A DNA stretch of 64,000 nucleotides from Opitutia bacterium (lineage in GTDB: Bacteria; Verrucomicrobiota; Verrucomicrobiia; Opitutales; Opitutaceae): NCBI GenBank assembly GCA_947474365.1, contig CANJIU010000044.1, forward strand, positions 1-64,000, read 5' to 3'. This document shows, piece by piece, positions 62,023-64,000 of the stretch. The first letter of the stretch is position 1. Each line of letters starts with the position of its first letter. Under the pieces are notes generated by a model, which made no database searches, was not told where the DNA came from, and saw nothing but the letters and a program-made list of their open reading frames with translations. The position numbers and the translations under genes are program-made.

Positions 62023-64000
62023 TTACTTCGGTTCAGTGAGCAAGAACGTCATCAGGTCCCGCTGCTGCTGGGAACTGAGCCCCTGCCAGAGTCCTTCAGG
62101 CATGAGCGAAATCGCGGAGGCTTTCATCGCCGCGATCGCCGTCTTCGGAACCACCCGCTTGCCGCCCGTAACGTCGCCGAGTGTGATGCTCTCCACGGTG
62201 TCATCGAGCAGCATGCCGAGCGACGACATTCCGTCTTTCAACTCCACAATGTACGCGATGCGGTCGGGATTAATCGCGGCGCTTGGTTCGACGATGTCCT
62301 TCAACACCGAGGCGTAGTCGCGATAAACCAAGTTCGAAAGGTCGGGCCCGATGACGCCGCCCGTGCCGCGAACCTGATGGCAGACCGAACACGCGGCCTG
62401 CTGACTCGTGAACACCTGGCGGCCGCGCTGCCAGTCACCACCGGCTATTTCCGGAATACTCCGCGGCAACGAGGCGGCGGATGACTCCGCCCGCGGGACA
62501 GCCCAGGGCAACAACACCCGTCGCAATGGCAGGGCGCGCGGCCGAAAATCCTCCGCCGTTTGCCACGCCACGTCCAGCGTCGGATCGGCCGCGCTGGTTG
62601 TCAGCGTAAGTTCAACCGGCAGCCAGCCATTTTCCCGTGACTCCAGCGTCACGACGGCTTCGCCGTCACCACGTCGCTCCCAGCGCGCCCCGCCGACTGA
62701 CTTGAAGTCGAGATGCGCACCGGATTTGAAGGTGACGCTCACAGTCTCCCGCGGATAGTCGAAATCAAGTTTCGCCCCGGGTTGAATGGCGGTGCGCAGC
62801 ATGAGATGAAGATCCAGTTGGCCGCGCAGGACCAGGGTGCCGGGCGTCTTGAGGAGCGCGAACAGCCGATCGTGTTCCTCGCTGGCGCCAGTCAGCGCCC
62901 GAGCCACGGTCAAATCGGGATGAGGCAGCCATCCCGCCCACTGCGTCTTGCCGGCCGAGTCGCGCCATTCGACCTCCAGTCCGGTCAAATCGGTGAGCAC
63001 GTCGATCGCCGCGGCTTGGACCAATTCGCGGCGCGCCGCCGTCGTTGTGCGTTCCGGGCGGAGGCCCTCGGGCAGCTTCACCGCGTAATTGTACGCCTCC
63101 GTCCGCGGGGCCGTGCGAAGGACAACCGAGCGCAGGTCGGGCGCGATTCCGGCCGATACGACCGGAACCTCCCGGCGGTCGTATTTCCGCTGGTCCCGCA
63201 CCACTTGGTATCCGGGAACAAATGACTCAAAACGGTCGCCCGCCGAAACATGAAGCCCGGTAGTGACGCGGCTGTCACGGGCGAGCGTCCTCCACTGCGT
63301 CGGGTCAATCGGGCGGTCAAAGATGACGCGGGTCTCGGTCGGACCGACTGCATAGGCGAGCACCGGCTGGGGCGCACTCCGTTCGGAGTATGAGATCTTG
63401 AACACCTTACCCTGCCCCTGCGGTCCGGTGCCCCAGTCGGGCGCGCCGCTATGGCAGGCGACGAGCAGATCCCCCTGGGGCGTCGGCACGGCGTCAATCG
63501 TCAGCATCGCGAGGCATGCCACGAGGTCGTTCTTGGCGACGTAGCCCGACGCCGTCTTGACGAGCTTTGTGCGCCAGATCTTGCCGCGCGATTCACCGGC
63601 GACAAACGCATCGCCCTTCCACCAGGCCGGACCAAACGTCGCGGCACCACCGCCAACGGGTTCGTTGAAATGCACTCCACAGGTGCTCTGGTGCTGCGGG
63701 CCGTAGTCAAAGACGCTCGGCTCGTCGATCACTCCCGGTAGATGCTGCGGATGGCGCGGCGGAAATCCATAATGACGACCGGGAACGATGTGCAGCAACT
63801 CATCGAACGGGTTGCCGTTAGGCAGCCACGTGGCCCCTTCCTGGTCGGAACAAAAAAGATCGCCGCTGGCGTTGAAGGCCAGCGACACGGGAAATCGCAG
63901 CCCGGTCGAGAGGATGTCGCGCCGCTTCCAATCGGGCGACAGTCTGATGATCGTCCCGCGCTCGCTATAGAGATTGTAGTCGGAGCGACCGGTCTGCTTG
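62023..64000 (-). CDS. PVC-type propeller/cytochrome-c protein, 5' end beyond the window
   Basis: The frame is open from the right edge to the stop at 62023, about 659 codons; no start is in the window (a GTG at 63888 is internal). The visible part begins in a sorbosone-dehydrogenase-like propeller (FNASGDLFCSDQEGATWLPNGNP, GRHYGFPPRHPQHLPG, PAWWKGDAFVAGESRGKIWR). A beta-sandwich-like middle region follows. A C-terminal haem domain has ACSVCHQVRGTGGVIGPDL (CxxCH) and a Met-containing end SLMPEGLWQGLSSQQ. It resembles the gene at 48404-51070 but has no HEAT region and has a different middle. It is probably a periplasmic electron-transferring sugar dehydrogenase-like protein; substrate unknown. 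Confidence 0.88.
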   Translation of the reverse strand, partial: KQTGRSDYNLYSERGTIIRLSPDWKRRDILSTGLRFPVSLAFNASGDLFCSDQEGATWLPNGNPFDELLHIVPGRHYGFPPRHPQHLPGVIDEPSVFDYGPQHQSTCGVHFNEPVGGGAATFGPAWWKGDAFVAGESRGKIWRTKLVKTASGYVAKNDLVACLAMLTIDAVPTPQGDLLVACHSGAPDWGTGPQGQGKVFKISYSERSAPQPVLAYAVGPTETRVIFDRPIDPTQWRTLARDSRVTTGLHVSAGDRFESFVPGYQVVRDQRKYDRREVPVVSAGIAPDLRSVVLRTAPRTEAYNYAVKLPEGLRPERTTTAARRELVQAAAIDVLTDLTGLEVEWRDSAGKTQWAGWLPHPDLTVARALTGASEEHDRLFALLKTPGTLVLRGQLDLHLMLRTAIQPGAKLDFDYPRETVSVTFKSGAHLDFKSVGGARWERRGDGEAVVTLESRENGWLPVELTLTTSAADPTLDVAWQTAEDFRPRALPLRRVLLPWAVPRAESSAASLPRSIPEIAGGDWQRGRQVFTSQQAACSVCHQVRGTGGVIGPDLSNLVYRDYASVLKDIVEPSAAINPDRIAYIVELKDGMSSLGMLLDDTVESITLGDVTGGKRVVPKTAIAAMKASAISLMPEGLWQGLSSQQQRDLMTFLLTEPK

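Overview
The window looks like a chromosomal segment of a high-GC member of the Verrucomicrobia (PVC group), probably the Opitutaceae. This is inferred from protein content: two PVC-type propeller/cytochrome-c proteins, a formylglycine sulfatase, delta-60 and Ig-like secreted proteins, many predicted exported enzymes, and few recognisable Shine-Dalgarno sites. No 16S or other phylogenetic marker is present.

1-15.7 kb is one co-directional chemosensory cluster. It opens with an HsbR/HsbA-like partner-switching pair (receiver-PP2C-anti-sigma kinase, plus a STAS protein). Then come a soluble coiled-coil MCP-like protein, cheY, a cheA with no evident P2 and two CheW modules, and cheW. Next is a soluble receptor whose sensor is a truncated (2/2) hemoglobin followed by two PAS domains. 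After it lie an unknown protein, an 81-residue protein that matches the C-terminal tail of the adjacent UbiB/ABC1-type kinase, and that kinase. The cluster ends with a second cheY, a CheB-like protein whose esterase is replaced by a second receiver, then cheB and cheR. Most junctions are 4-nt overlaps or short gaps. No flagellar genes are present. Upstream on the minus strand are a truncated substrate-binding lipoprotein and the first codons of a regulator with a palindromic operator.

15.7-26.98 kb: a minus-strand OmpR-type two-component system is divergent from a large multicopper oxidase, so copper control is plausible. A ~120-residue extracellular domain (motifs GFVI, RAVGPTL, EVY) occurs twice in the oxidase, once in the next secreted protein, twice in the 30.6 kb protein, and as two decayed remnants flanking the oxidase. 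A sialidase-like protein follows, then ~2.6 kb without convincing genes. This tract and the gap before the sialidase-like gene hold three 197-bp elements with 21-bp terminal inverted repeats, degenerate fragments of them, 11-bp tandem repeats and an extragenic palindrome; a second copy of the palindrome lies at 60.5 kb.

27-52 kb mixes core metabolism with exported degradative functions: pyruvate carboxylase, a delta-60/Ig adhesin-like protein, a sulfatase, a GT-C-like membrane protein carrying four ~173-residue soluble repeats, an amidase, SMP-30, a sarcosine-oxidase-like flavoenzyme, an ankyrin protein, an NHL protein, an orphan OppA-type lipoprotein, a phosphohexomutase, a propeller/HEAT/cytochrome protein and a UAP1-like nucleotidyltransferase.

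52.7-64 kb has ftsB divergent from an ExeA/GspB pair, then a beta-helix protein, a DUF2264-like protein, a YVTN-propeller phosphoesterase, an EF-hand protein, a small hypothetical and a second propeller/cytochrome protein that runs off the window. No rRNA, tRNA, CRISPR array or prophage was recognised.
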